From Flavobacteriaceae bacterium UBA3591 (GTDB taxonomy: Bacteria > Bacteroidota > Bacteroidia > Flavobacteriales > Flavobacteriaceae): 17,283 nt of DNA. Below the pieces are notes generated by a model. It saw only the letters and a program-made list of their open reading frames with translations, was not told the origin of the DNA and did no database searches. The stretch spans positions 1 to 17,283 of the forward strand of contig DFMO01000003.1 of assembly GCA_002375695.1 (NCBI GenBank). Reading direction: 5' to 3'. Made by a program: the position numbers and the translations under genes. Below, piece by piece: positions 1 to 7,458 of this stretch; the stretch's first letter is position 1, and each line of letters begins with the position of its first letter.

Positions 1-1676
1 ATACGCGCATAAATAGTTTGAGGTGAAGGAGGCACTATAATATGTACCCCACCAACAATCTCATTGGTGTCGTCAAAACTGTCTTGATAGGTTTGGTAGT
101 ATTTAATGGTAAACTGGGTAGGATCTTGACCTCCTAATATATTAGCATCGTTATCGGTCAAGTTAAACACACCCGCCGTAGTACCATCGTCACATTGATA
201 TAAATCTACCGGAGGGTTGGCTATGGGTTGGGGTCTAAACGTAATAACAACTGGATTACTATCTACAGTACAAATACCATCCACAGCACGTACAGAATAA
301 ACCCCATCTACGGTTACTACATAGGTTGGATTGGTAGCATTTGGAATAGGTAAACCGTTTTGATACCACTGAATGCTAAAAGGCGGATCGGTTACTCCAG
401 AATCTAAAACTACAGGTCTTCCAATACACGCTGGTCCTGGATTAAGCAAAATTCCCGCAGAGCTTAAATCTACAGGATAAACATCTTCATTATTACTTTC
501 ATCGGTTTCTGCAACTACTCCAGTACCGTTTCCTACATCATCAACTACCGCCCTTAAATTAAAATTGTTAGGGGTTGCAATTGGTATATTTAACGTTATG
601 GTTCCACTTTCTGAACCTCCAATAGGTATAATATTATTTGTAGAGGTTTGTCCTATTAATGTTGCATCGGCGTAAAAAGCAATTGGCACATTGGCAGGCA
701 ACGGACTTGTACTATTTACATTGTAAACCGTGTAATCAACATCAATATTGTTGTTGTCGCACAATACTCCAAGATTGTCAATTTCAATAGTGGCGTCAGG
801 TAATTCAGAATTTACACTGGTGATAATATTATTCACCATTATAAAATCTTGTTGCGATTCAAGTTCAATTAAAATACTGGTATCTCCTTGAGCAACAATC
901 CCGGTTAAATCATAATAGTCTAAATCCATATTATAATTCTGGGTATTGCCTGGCGGCCCAATATATGAATTAGTCCCATTAAATGCGTTGTTTGGCGGGT
1001 TTAAAGCATTAGAAATTAAATTACCGTTAATATATAAACTTTCACCATTGGCAATTTCTTCCTCTCCTTCCCAAGCTAGAAAACCAATTTTAGAAAGTAT
1101 ATCAGAACTAACTTCAATATTGGTAAGGGTAATATTTAAATTATTATTGTTTGCCGAAACGCTTTCAAGGCCATCAAAAAGACTAATTTGATTAAGTAGC
1201 AACGAAGGATCCTCATAAATTACATAAATAGCCCATCCCCCGAAGTTAGTACCGCAATATTGGGGGAGTAAAGATTGTACATCCATATCAGAAAAGGTAT
1301 ACGTACCATTTCCGGTTGCTCCAACCAAGGCCGTTACATCGGCATAAGCTGAAAAATAAGGTAACCCGTTATACGAATGACTAAAAATACGTTGGGCGCT
1401 TATTGGGTTTCCATTTATAGCAACATCAAAATCGCCTGTGCCAATAGAACCCCAATACAAGTGGGCTGATATAAATGTTTGCCCAGGATTTAAATTTAAC
1501 GTTGCGCTACTTTGAAGCAATTGTCCACAATATCCGTTAAAATTTGGCTGTGCATTGAGTGTATTTCCTACCGCTGTAAAATCATACCGCCCATTAAATT
1601 GCTGAAATAAGTCAATAGGTTGTGAAAATGCGAACAGCGAACAGAAAAGTGCAATAAAAAGTATTAATTTTTTCAT
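1..1676 (-). CDS. Large secreted multidomain protein, N-terminal part (runs off left edge)
   Basis: The minus frame is open from an ATG at 1676-1674 to the left edge, giving 558 codons with no stop. It starts with a classic flavobacterial signal peptide (MKKLILFIALFCSLFAFSQ). A beta-rich domain follows (roughly residues 25-260, with motifs LYWGS, YADVTALVG and GWAIYVIYEDPS), reminiscent of DUF3344-like exported domains. Next is a CARDB-like region (about 270-380) and an Ig-like domain (about 400-460, containing IQWYQNGLPIPNAT). The visible end (QPIANPPVDLYQCDDG, then FNLTDND) is the start of the repeats that usually precede a gliding-motility-associated type B sorting domain. By family analogy the missing part would hold more such repeats and a T9SS C-terminal domain, so the product is probably a very long cell-surface or secreted protein. 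The domain names are from memory and the function is unknown. It is divergent from the NifU-like gene. Confidence 0.85.
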   Translation of the reverse strand, partial: MKKLILFIALFCSLFAFSQPIDLFQQFNGRYDFTAVGNTLNAQPNFNGYCGQLLQSSATLNLNPGQTFISAHLYWGSIGTGDFDVAINGNPISAQRIFSHSYNGLPYFSAYADVTALVGATGNGTYTFSDMDVQSLLPQYCGTNFGGWAIYVIYEDPSLLLNQISLFDGLESVSANNNNLNITLTNIEVSSDILSKIGFLAWEGEEEIANGESLYINGNLISNALNPPNNAFNGTNSYIGPPGNTQNYNMDLDYYDLTGIVAQGDTSILIELESQQDFIMVNNIITSVNSELPDATIEIDNLGVLCDNNNIDVDYTVYNVNSTSPLPANVPIAFYADATLIGQTSTNNIIPIGGSESGTITLNIPIATPNNFNLRAVVDDVGNGTGVVAETDESNNEDVYPVDLSSAGILLNPGPACIGRPVVLDSGVTDPPFSIQWYQNGLPIPNATNPTYVVTVDGVYSVRAVDGICTVDSNPVVITFRPQPIANPPVDLYQCDDGTTAGVFNLTDNDANILGGQDPTQFTIKYYQTYQDSFDDTNEIVGGVHIIVPPSPQTIYAR

Positions 1677-1696
1677 AAACTTGGGCATTACAGTGC

Positions 1697-1704
1697 CAAA
1701 TATA
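1697..1704 (-). promoter_or_regulatory. -7 box of minus-strand promoter
   Basis: Read on the minus strand this is TATATTTG, an exact match to the Bacteroidetes TAnnTTTG box, 20 bases upstream of the secreted-protein ATG. No TTG stands at the usual -33 distance, so the promoter is half supported. An imperfect inverted repeat (1681-1699) overlaps its start-proximal side. Confidence 0.4.
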
Positions 1705-1734
1705 TTGAATACATTGATTTTCTTTTTATATTTT
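1705..1734 (+). promoter_or_regulatory. Candidate promoter for the NifU-like gene
   Basis: TTG at 1705-1707 is followed after 19 bases by TATATTTT (1727-1734), which matches the TAnnTTTG box except for the last base. Transcription would start about 10 bases before the ATG at 1753. This supports that ATG over the upstream TTG at 1681, which would lie ahead of the promoter. Confidence 0.35.
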
Positions 1735-1752
1735 CGCAAAAAAAATGCACGA

Positions 1753-2673
1753 ATGTCTCAATTTAACATAGAAATTTCACAAACATCAAATCCAAATATT
1801 GTGAAATTTGTAGCCAACTCCTTTTTAACTCGTGCTTCGAGTTATGAATTTAATAATATCGATGAGGCAAAATCGAGTCCTTTAGCACAACAGCTTTTCT
1901 ATCTGCCTTTTGTAAAAACAGTTTACATTTCGCAAAATTTTATCGCTATTGAAAAATACAATATTGTAGCATGGGATGATGTACAGCAAGAAGTAGCAAC
2001 TTCAATTTCGCAATATTTAAACGAAGGCAAAGAGGTTATCACTGAACCCAAAACGCCTACAAAAGCACCCGTTACAATTTATGTAGAAAGCACGCCCAAC
2101 CCCTCGGTAATGAAGTTTGTTGCAAATAAATCGCTTGCCAGTGGTGTGTTCGAATTTAAAAATATAGACGATGCCTCACACGCTCCTTTGGCACAAGCAT
2201 TATTCAACTTTCCTTTTGTAAAAGAGGTTTTTATTAGTGCAAATTATATTTCAATAATGAAGTATAACGTAACAGATTGGCAAGAAATTTCGATGCAATT
2301 ACGCGATTTTATCCGCAATTATATTGAAACAGGAAAACCTATTTTAAATGATGAAGTTTTAAACGCTACAAATGCTACTGCTAGCGGAGCTTCTGCTAAT
2401 AATATTTCCGAAGAAAACTTACGAGAATACACATCGTTAGAGAAAGAAATTGTTTCAATTTTGGATGAATATATAAAGCCTGCCGTAGCCAGAGATGGCG
2501 GTAACATTCAGTTCGATTCTTTTAACAATGCGACCAAAACTGTAAGAGTAATTTTACAAGGAGCTTGCAGCGGCTGCCCATCATCAACCATTACTTTAAA
2601 AAATGGTATTGAAACCATGCTTAAAGAAATGCTTCCTGGGCAAATAGACCAAGTTGTGGCCATTAATGGATAG
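1753..2673 (+). CDS. NifU-like Fe-S cluster carrier with two Nfu_N domains
   Basis: A 306-residue cytoplasmic protein that should receive and pass on Fe-S clusters. Two tandem Nfu_N-type scaffold domains are visible, at about residues 9-93 and 108-195. They share the patterns NPxxxKFVAN, F.NID.A, PLAQ.LF and PFVK.V.IS. After an Ala/Asn-rich linker (about 200-220) comes the NifU C-terminal domain (about 228-306), with its cluster-binding CSGC motif at C272 and C275 and the usual RDGGNI sequence. I start at the ATG at 1753. The frame is open back to TTG 1681, but that would add a 24-residue hydrophobic extension absent from this soluble family. Two N domains are, as far as I recall, common in Bacteroidetes. 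The Fe-S role is firm at family level, the client proteins are unknown. Confidence 0.92.
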   Translation: MSQFNIEISQTSNPNIVKFVANSFLTRASSYEFNNIDEAKSSPLAQQLFYLPFVKTVYISQNFIAIEKYNIVAWDDVQQEVATSISQYLNEGKEVITEPKTPTKAPVTIYVESTPNPSVMKFVANKSLASGVFEFKNIDDASHAPLAQALFNFPFVKEVFISANYISIMKYNVTDWQEISMQLRDFIRNYIETGKPILNDEVLNATNATASGASANNISEENLREYTSLEKEIVSILDEYIKPAVARDGGNIQFDSFNNATKTVRVILQGACSGCPSSTITLKNGIETMLKEMLPGQIDQVVAING

Positions 2674-2785
2674 CAAAATACTGCTGTTTACCCGCCACAA
2701 TTTTTAACTTAATATTCTGAAAATTAACTGCTGAATATTGTATTTTGAGACTTCACGTATTACTAACTAAAAAATCAAAATAGAT

Positions 2786-2989
2786 ATGTCAGTATTAAAA
2801 GTAATTGAAGTACTAGCCAGTTCAACCGAAAGTTGGGAAGAGGCTACTAGAAACGCCGTAAAAGAAGCTTCAAAAAGCGTAAAAAACATTCGCTCGGTTT
2901 ACATTAATGAACAGAGCTGTGTTGTTGATGATAACGCCAATATCACTCAATTTCGAGTGAATGTAAAAATTACTTTCGAAGTAAATTAA
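2786..2989 (+). CDS. Dodecin family flavin-binding protein
   Basis: A 67-residue protein of typical dodecin length with the expected beta-alpha-beta-beta pattern: KVIEVLASSTESWEEAT, then a helix (NAVKEASKSV), then NIRSVYINEQ and FRVNVKITFEV. Dodecins form hollow 12-subunit spheres that sequester riboflavin or flavin nucleotides in the cytoplasm. Aligned by eye with the haloarchaeal type, the flavin-stacking Trp position is Ser37 and an aromatic, Tyr39, lies two residues on. This fits the bacterial subfamily that carries an aromatic at that later position, so flavin affinity cannot be assumed. The gene lies 112 bases after the NifU-like gene and is followed directly by a strong terminator. Confidence 0.9.
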   Translation: MSVLKVIEVLASSTESWEEATRNAVKEASKSVKNIRSVYINEQSCVVDDNANITQFRVNVKITFEVN

Positions 2990-3009
2990 CGAGTTTAAGA
3001 ATAAATTTT

Positions 3010-3048
3010 AAATACGCTTTTGATAGCTCAGAGGCGTATTTTTATTTT
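3010..3048 (+). terminator. Rho-independent terminator after dodecin
   Basis: AAATACGC (3010-3017) pairs with GCGTATTT (3034-3041). The stem continues inward through six more pairs, including two G-U, to a four-base loop (TAGC), and TTTTTATTTT runs across its 3' end. It sits 20 bases after the dodecin stop, ends that transcript, and separates it from the next gene. Confidence 0.8.
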
Positions 3049-3124
3049 GTAGCAAGCGCGCTCAACCCGATATAAGATTTAGATTTTTTCTTAAAAATGC
3101 TGTAATTCCTCAACACAAAATTCT

Positions 3125-5170
3125 TTGGCAACACAAAAAAACATAAACGACTTAATACACGAAACCAGCCCGTATTTACTGCAACACGCAAACAATCCGG
3201 TTAGTTGGAAAGCGTGGAATAAAACTACTTTAAACCGTGCTAAAAAGGAACAAAAGTTAATGATTGTAAGCATTGGTTACGCGGCTTGCCATTGGTGCCA
3301 TGTTATGGAGCATGAGAGTTTTGAAGACGCTACGGTAGCTACTGTTATGAATGCAAATTATATTTCGGTAAAGGTAGATAGAGAAGAACGGCCCGATGTA
3401 GACCAAACATATATTAATGCTGTACAATTAATGACCGGGAGCGCAGGCTGGCCGCTCAATGTTGTAACCCTCCCCGATGGGCGCCCAGTTTGGGGTGGCA
3501 CCTATTTTAAAAGAGAAGATTGGATACAAGCGCTTAAACAAATTCAAGAGCTTTATAAAAGCGAACCCGAAAAGTTAATTGCTTATGCCAACCGTCTCGA
3601 AGAAGGAATAAAAAATCTAGACCTCATTCAAATAAATACAGAAGAAATTGATTTTAATGATTTCCCCGTTAAAGAAATAGTAGAAAATTGGACCGAAAAA
3701 TTTGATGCCAAAGAGGGTGGTTTTAAGGGCGCACCAAAATTTATGATGCCCAATAATCTACAGTTTTTACTTCGTTTTGCTGTAGACAATAACAATAAAC
3801 AATTGTTAGATTTTGTTACACTAACGCTCGATAAAATGGCTTTTGGCGGAATCTACGATCAAATAAGGGGTGGATTTTCACGATACAGTACAGATGAAAA
3901 ATGGCACGTACCTCATTTCGAAAAAATGCTCTACGACAATGCACAATTGGTAAGTCTATATTCCAAAGCATTTTTAGTAACTAAAAATACGTTATACAAA
4001 GAAGTTGTAGCAGAAACTTTAGATTTTATTGCAGCCAATTTAACAAACGACGAAGGCGGATTTTACGCTGCACTAGACGCCGATAGCAAAACCGAAAACG
4101 GAAATCTTAAAGAAGGCGCATTCTATATTTACGCTCCGGAAGAATTACAAGTTGTATTAAAAGATGATTTTGAAATATTTAAAGAATATTACAACATAAA
4201 CAGCTATGGCAAGTGGGAGAATGACACGTATGTTTTAATTAGAAAAAAGACAGATTTTGAAATAATTACCGAGTTTAATCTCACTCCAGAATTATTAAGT
4301 AAAAAGAAAAAAAACTGGAAAAACATTTTACTTGCACACCGCAATAAAAGAAACAAACCTCGATTAGACGATAAAACACTAACCTCGTGGAATGCGCTTA
4401 TGCTTAAGGGCTATATTGACGCCTATAAAGCTTTTGGCAACCAAGAGTATTACGATGCAGCTTTAAAAAACGCGACCTTTATTTCAGAAAAACAACTATC
4501 CAAAAATGGTGCGTTATTTCACACCTATAAAAATGGAAAAAGTTCAATTAACGGGTTTTTAGAAGATTATGCCTTTACCATAGAAGCATTTATCGCACTT
4601 TATGAAATTACTTTAAACGATAAATGGCTTTTACAAGCAAAAAAAATAGCAGATTTTGCAATCGAGAATTTCTTTGACGAGGACAAACAAATGTTTTATT
4701 TTACCTCAAAGCAAGATCCCGCTATTATTACCCGCAGCTTCGAATATCGCGATAATGTAATACCGGCTTCCAATTCGGTCATGGCGCACAACCTGTTTAA
4801 ACTTTCAAAATATTTTGAAATTACAGATTATCAATCTATTTCAAAACAAATGTTGAAAAATGTATTAATTGAAATAAATCAATACCCAAGCGGGTTTTCA
4901 AATTGGCTTAATCTTATACTCAATTTTAAAAACAACTTTTATGAAGTAGTTGTAGTAGGCAAAAATGCCGAAGAAATAGTAACCAAATTCAATAAAAATT
5001 ATTTACCTAATATTTTAATAGCAGGAAGCACAATTAAAAAAAGTGAACCACTTTTTAAAAATAGATATGTGGAAGACGAAACTTTAATTTACGTTTGCCA
5101 AAATAACACCTGCAATTTACCCGAAAACAATACAGAAAACGCAATTAATTTAATAAACAAAAAACAATAA
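3125..5170 (+). CDS. DUF255 / YyaL-type thioredoxin-domain protein
   Basis: A 681-residue protein of the conserved YyaL/SSP411 type: an N-terminal thioredoxin-like domain (about 1-165) fused to an (alpha/alpha)6-barrel of the glycosidase/epimerase kind. The family signature is clear: LIHETSPYLLQHANNPVSW at the N-terminus, CHWCH with Cys55 and Cys58, VDREERPDVD, and GWPLNV with the probable cis-Pro. The barrel carries GGFSRYSTD and HFEKMLYDNAQL. Length is normal for the family. The biochemical role is not established, and a redox or sugar-related function is inference. The start is a TTG: upstream in frame there is only a short open stretch to a TAA at 3092-3094 with no ATG or GTG, and the family N-terminus begins right after this TTG. 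The MscS-type gene follows after 5 bases. Confidence 0.9.
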   Translation: MATQKNINDLIHETSPYLLQHANNPVSWKAWNKTTLNRAKKEQKLMIVSIGYAACHWCHVMEHESFEDATVATVMNANYISVKVDREERPDVDQTYINAVQLMTGSAGWPLNVVTLPDGRPVWGGTYFKREDWIQALKQIQELYKSEPEKLIAYANRLEEGIKNLDLIQINTEEIDFNDFPVKEIVENWTEKFDAKEGGFKGAPKFMMPNNLQFLLRFAVDNNNKQLLDFVTLTLDKMAFGGIYDQIRGGFSRYSTDEKWHVPHFEKMLYDNAQLVSLYSKAFLVTKNTLYKEVVAETLDFIAANLTNDEGGFYAALDADSKTENGNLKEGAFYIYAPEELQVVLKDDFEIFKEYYNINSYGKWENDTYVLIRKKTDFEIITEFNLTPELLSKKKKNWKNILLAHRNKRNKPRLDDKTLTSWNALMLKGYIDAYKAFGNQEYYDAALKNATFISEKQLSKNGALFHTYKNGKSSINGFLEDYAFTIEAFIALYEITLNDKWLLQAKKIADFAIENFFDEDKQMFYFTSKQDPAIITRSFEYRDNVIPASNSVMAHNLFKLSKYFEITDYQSISKQMLKNVLIEINQYPSGFSNWLNLILNFKNNFYEVVVVGKNAEEIVTKFNKNYLPNILIAGSTIKKSEPLFKNRYVEDETLIYVCQNNTCNLPENNTENAINLINKKQ

Positions 5171-5175
5171 TATTT

Positions 5176-6021
5176 ATGGAAAAATTTCAAGACTGGGATA
5201 TTTACATCGAAGAATACGGACAAAAACTTATAGACTTTTTGCCTAGTTTAATTGGGGCAATTGTATTGCTCATCATAGGGCTTTGGTTAACAAAAATGAT
5301 TAATAAGTTTGTTCGCAAGTTTTTTGACAGAAAAGACTACGACCCTACCCTCGAAAACTTTATTGCCAGCCTTATAGATTGGGGATTAAAAATTGTACTC
5401 TTTGTTTTGGTTATCACCCAATTGGGCGTTGAATCGGCTTCATTGGTAGCTATAATTGGTGCCGCAGGTTTAGCAATTGGTTTAGCTTTACAAGGTTCAT
5501 TGGCAAACTTTGCCGGTGGCGTTTTAATTTTATTACTAAAACCGTTTAAAGTTGGTGACTTTATTAGCGCGCAAGGAGTAGATGGTACCGTTAAGGATAT
5601 TTCAATTTTTAATACCCATTTAAATACTTTTGGAAATCAACTGGCAATAATTCCAAATGGAAAGTTGAGCAATGATAATATTATCAATTATTCAGCTGAA
5701 GGAATTCGTCGAGAAAGTTTAACTTTCGGGATTGGCTATGATGATAATATTAAACAAGCTAAAGAAATATTGTTAGAATTAGTTAATGAACAAAGTACGG
5801 TATTGCAACTGGAAGACAAACAACCTATGATTGTGGTTGCCGAACTGGGTGATAGCGCTGTAAACCTATCGCTGCGGTATTGGGCTAAAAACGAAGATTT
5901 TTGGACACTACGCTGGACAATTTTGGAAGAAGGTAAGGCGAGATTAGAAGCTGCCGGAATTTCAATTCCATACCCTCAAAGAGATGTTCATCTTTACAAA
6001 GAAGAAACAGAAGAAAAATAA
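5176..6021 (+). CDS. Small mechanosensitive channel, MscS family
   Basis: A 281-residue inner-membrane protein close in size to E. coli MscS (286). Three membrane segments are visible, at about 20-43, 68-86 and 87-120. The pore-lining third helix is rich in Gly and Ala (GAAGLAIGLALQGSLANFAG) and leads into LLLKPFKVGD. The cytoplasmic beta domain follows (about 125-175, with GTVKDISIFNT and IIPNGKLSNDNIINYS), then the alpha/beta C-terminal domain ending near IPYPQRDVHL. It should open under membrane tension and release solutes on hypo-osmotic shock. It starts 5 bases after the DUF255 stop, so the two are almost certainly co-transcribed. Confidence 0.93.
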   Translation: MEKFQDWDIYIEEYGQKLIDFLPSLIGAIVLLIIGLWLTKMINKFVRKFFDRKDYDPTLENFIASLIDWGLKIVLFVLVITQLGVESASLVAIIGAAGLAIGLALQGSLANFAGGVLILLLKPFKVGDFISAQGVDGTVKDISIFNTHLNTFGNQLAIIPNGKLSNDNIINYSAEGIRRESLTFGIGYDDNIKQAKEILLELVNEQSTVLQLEDKQPMIVVAELGDSAVNLSLRYWAKNEDFWTLRWTILEEGKARLEAAGISIPYPQRDVHLYKEETEEK

Positions 6022-6078
6022 TTGGTATGAAATTGGATATAATTGTTATTTTTAAAAATTATATTAAAACTCTATAAA

Positions 6079-6783
6079 ATGAAAAAAATAATATTATCAC
6101 TCTCGCTTGCTTTAATAACTATTTCGGCGTTCTCGCAAAGTAGACAAAGCGGCTATACCAAAATGTATGACCGAACTATTGATATTAATCAAAGATCTTT
6201 AGCATTTGGACTAACCGAAGCGCAATTTGAGGCAATTAAAGATGATGCTTATGCAAACCCCAATTTTTTACCCGGAAAGATATTTCAAGACGATGAGCTT
6301 TTAAAAGACAATGTGCCTATGCGATATAACGCATATGCCGATGAAATTGAAATAAAACAAGCAGCCACCGATGAAAGTTACGGAGCTTTAATTAAATCGC
6401 CCGATATTTTTGTAAAAATTGCAACCGATATTTACGTGTTTATTCCTTTTGAAGGCAGTATTGAAAAAGGTGGTTATTTTAATGTGCTTGTTGAAGGCGA
6501 AAATTATAATTTGTACAAGAAAACAAAAGCCGAATTTAAAGAACCGAAGGTGGCCGAAACGAGTTATCAAAGGGATACTCCACCTTCGTTCCCAACTACA
6601 GTAACTTACTTTTTAGTAAAAGACGGTAAGTTTTTGCAAATTCCTAACAGAAAATCTAGAATCATGAAAATGATGGATAGTAAAAAATCTGAAATGAAGC
6701 AGTTTGTAAAACAACACGATATCGACTTAGACGATGAAAAAGATTTAATTAAAACAATTAAATATTTCGATTCGCTTTTATAA
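6079..6783 (+). CDS. Exported protein of unknown function
   Basis: A 234-residue protein beginning with a clear signal peptide (MKKIILSLSLALITISAFSQ). I place the start at the ATG at 6079, since an upstream TTG in frame (6043) would put 12 residues before the signal peptide. The mature part has no membrane segment and no cysteine. It contains the stretch VPMRYNAYADEIEIK, similar to a motif I associate with uncharacterised flavobacterial exported proteins, and a lysine-rich C-terminus (about 190-225). No known domain or sorting signal is recognised, so a periplasmic or outer-membrane-associated place is inferred from the signal peptide only. It lies 57 bases after the MscS-type gene and probably shares its transcript, although a weak TTG-N22-TATTTTTA promoter (6022-6054) may also serve it. 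Confidence 0.8.
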   Translation: MKKIILSLSLALITISAFSQSRQSGYTKMYDRTIDINQRSLAFGLTEAQFEAIKDDAYANPNFLPGKIFQDDELLKDNVPMRYNAYADEIEIKQAATDESYGALIKSPDIFVKIATDIYVFIPFEGSIEKGGYFNVLVEGENYNLYKKTKAEFKEPKVAETSYQRDTPPSFPTTVTYFLVKDGKFLQIPNRKSRIMKMMDSKKSEMKQFVKQHDIDLDDEKDLIKTIKYFDSLL

Positions 6784-6796
6784 GAATTATATTCTC

Positions 6797-7453
6797 TTAA
6801 AGCATAAATTCCTTTAAGTAAAAAGGCTCAAAATAAGCGACATCTTCGGTGTCGCTTTTTTTGTATTTATCTTCAGCCAATAAAGCCATTTCAGCTGCCG
6901 AAGGATATTTATCTTCAAGAAAAATTGCGTTTTTATGATTGCATAATTCCGAAAACTTATTGGCGCCATCACCAAGAAAAACAGTTGTTTTCTCGTTTAT
7001 ATAATCCTCGAATGAGTCTTTATTTACAATTTCGGCTTTAATAGGTCTAATTTGTTTTTTAGCATCATCAAATACCGCCGAATAAACCTCCATGCGTCTT
7101 GCATCGAGCAGCGGAATTATATAACAATTGTCTTCTTTTACTTGATTTGCCAGCACTTCTAATGTTGAAATAGATAGCAGCGGCACATCTAAGGCAAAAC
7201 AAAGGCCTTTGGCCGCCGAAACGCCAATACGGAGCCCGGTGTAAGACCCTGGACCTTTACTTACAGCAATAGCGTCCAATTCGGTTTTGGTAATATTGGC
7301 TTGGGCTAAAACTTCGGATATAAAAACGTGTAGCTTTTCGGCGTGTGAAAACTTAAGGTTATTCTCTTCCCGAATAGCTGCTATTTTCCCGTTAATTGCA
7401 ACTGCAACAGAGCAATTGGTTGTCGCCGTTTCAAGACACAATATTACAGCCAT
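6797..7453 (-). CDS. tsaB: tRNA threonylcarbamoyladenosine biosynthesis protein TsaB
   Basis: A 218-residue cytoplasmic protein of the ASKHA fold. TsaB is the non-catalytic partner of TsaD that, with TsaE, transfers threonylcarbamoyl to A37 of tRNAs reading ANN codons (t6A). Diagnostic sequences are the N-terminal ILCLETATTNCSVAV, then FSHAEKLH and the strongly conserved SKGPGSYTGLRIGVSAAKGL. Length matches the family. The C-terminal DVAYFEPFYLKEF resembles other Bacteroidetes TsaB proteins. It starts 5 bases after the adaptor stop, so it is the last gene of the TolC-adaptor-tsaB unit. Its last codons overlap a terminator hairpin that serves the opposite strand. Confidence 0.95.
   Translation of the reverse strand: MAVILCLETATTNCSVAVAINGKIAAIREENNLKFSHAEKLHVFISEVLAQANITKTELDAIAVSKGPGSYTGLRIGVSAAKGLCFALDVPLLSISTLEVLANQVKEDNCYIIPLLDARRMEVYSAVFDDAKKQIRPIKAEIVNKDSFEDYINEKTTVFLGDGANKFSELCNHKNAIFLEDKYPSAAEMALLAEDKYKKSDTEDVAYFEPFYLKEFML
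6835..6862 (+). terminator. Plus-strand terminator inside the tsaB coding end
   Basis: AAGCGACA (6835-6842) and TGTCGCTT (6850-6857) form an 8-bp stem. The loop can close further as a C(TTCG)G tetraloop with one bulged T. Seven T (6856-6862) follow on the plus strand, giving a textbook intrinsic terminator about 50 bases after the exported-protein stop. The same bases encode KKSDTEDVA of TsaB on the minus strand. Read on that strand the T tract is interrupted (TTATTTTG), so it should act mainly on plus-strand transcripts. Confidence 0.7.
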
Positions 7454-7458
7454 TATTA

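Noticed and set aside
946..1191. An 81-residue open frame on the plus strand
   Set aside because: It lies inside the continuous minus-strand secreted-protein frame, which has a signal peptide and recognisable domains. The plus frame has no domain or start signal.
1681..1752. Extending the NifU-like protein to TTG 1681
   Set aside because: The extension is hydrophobic, absent from the family, and would lie upstream of the likely promoter.
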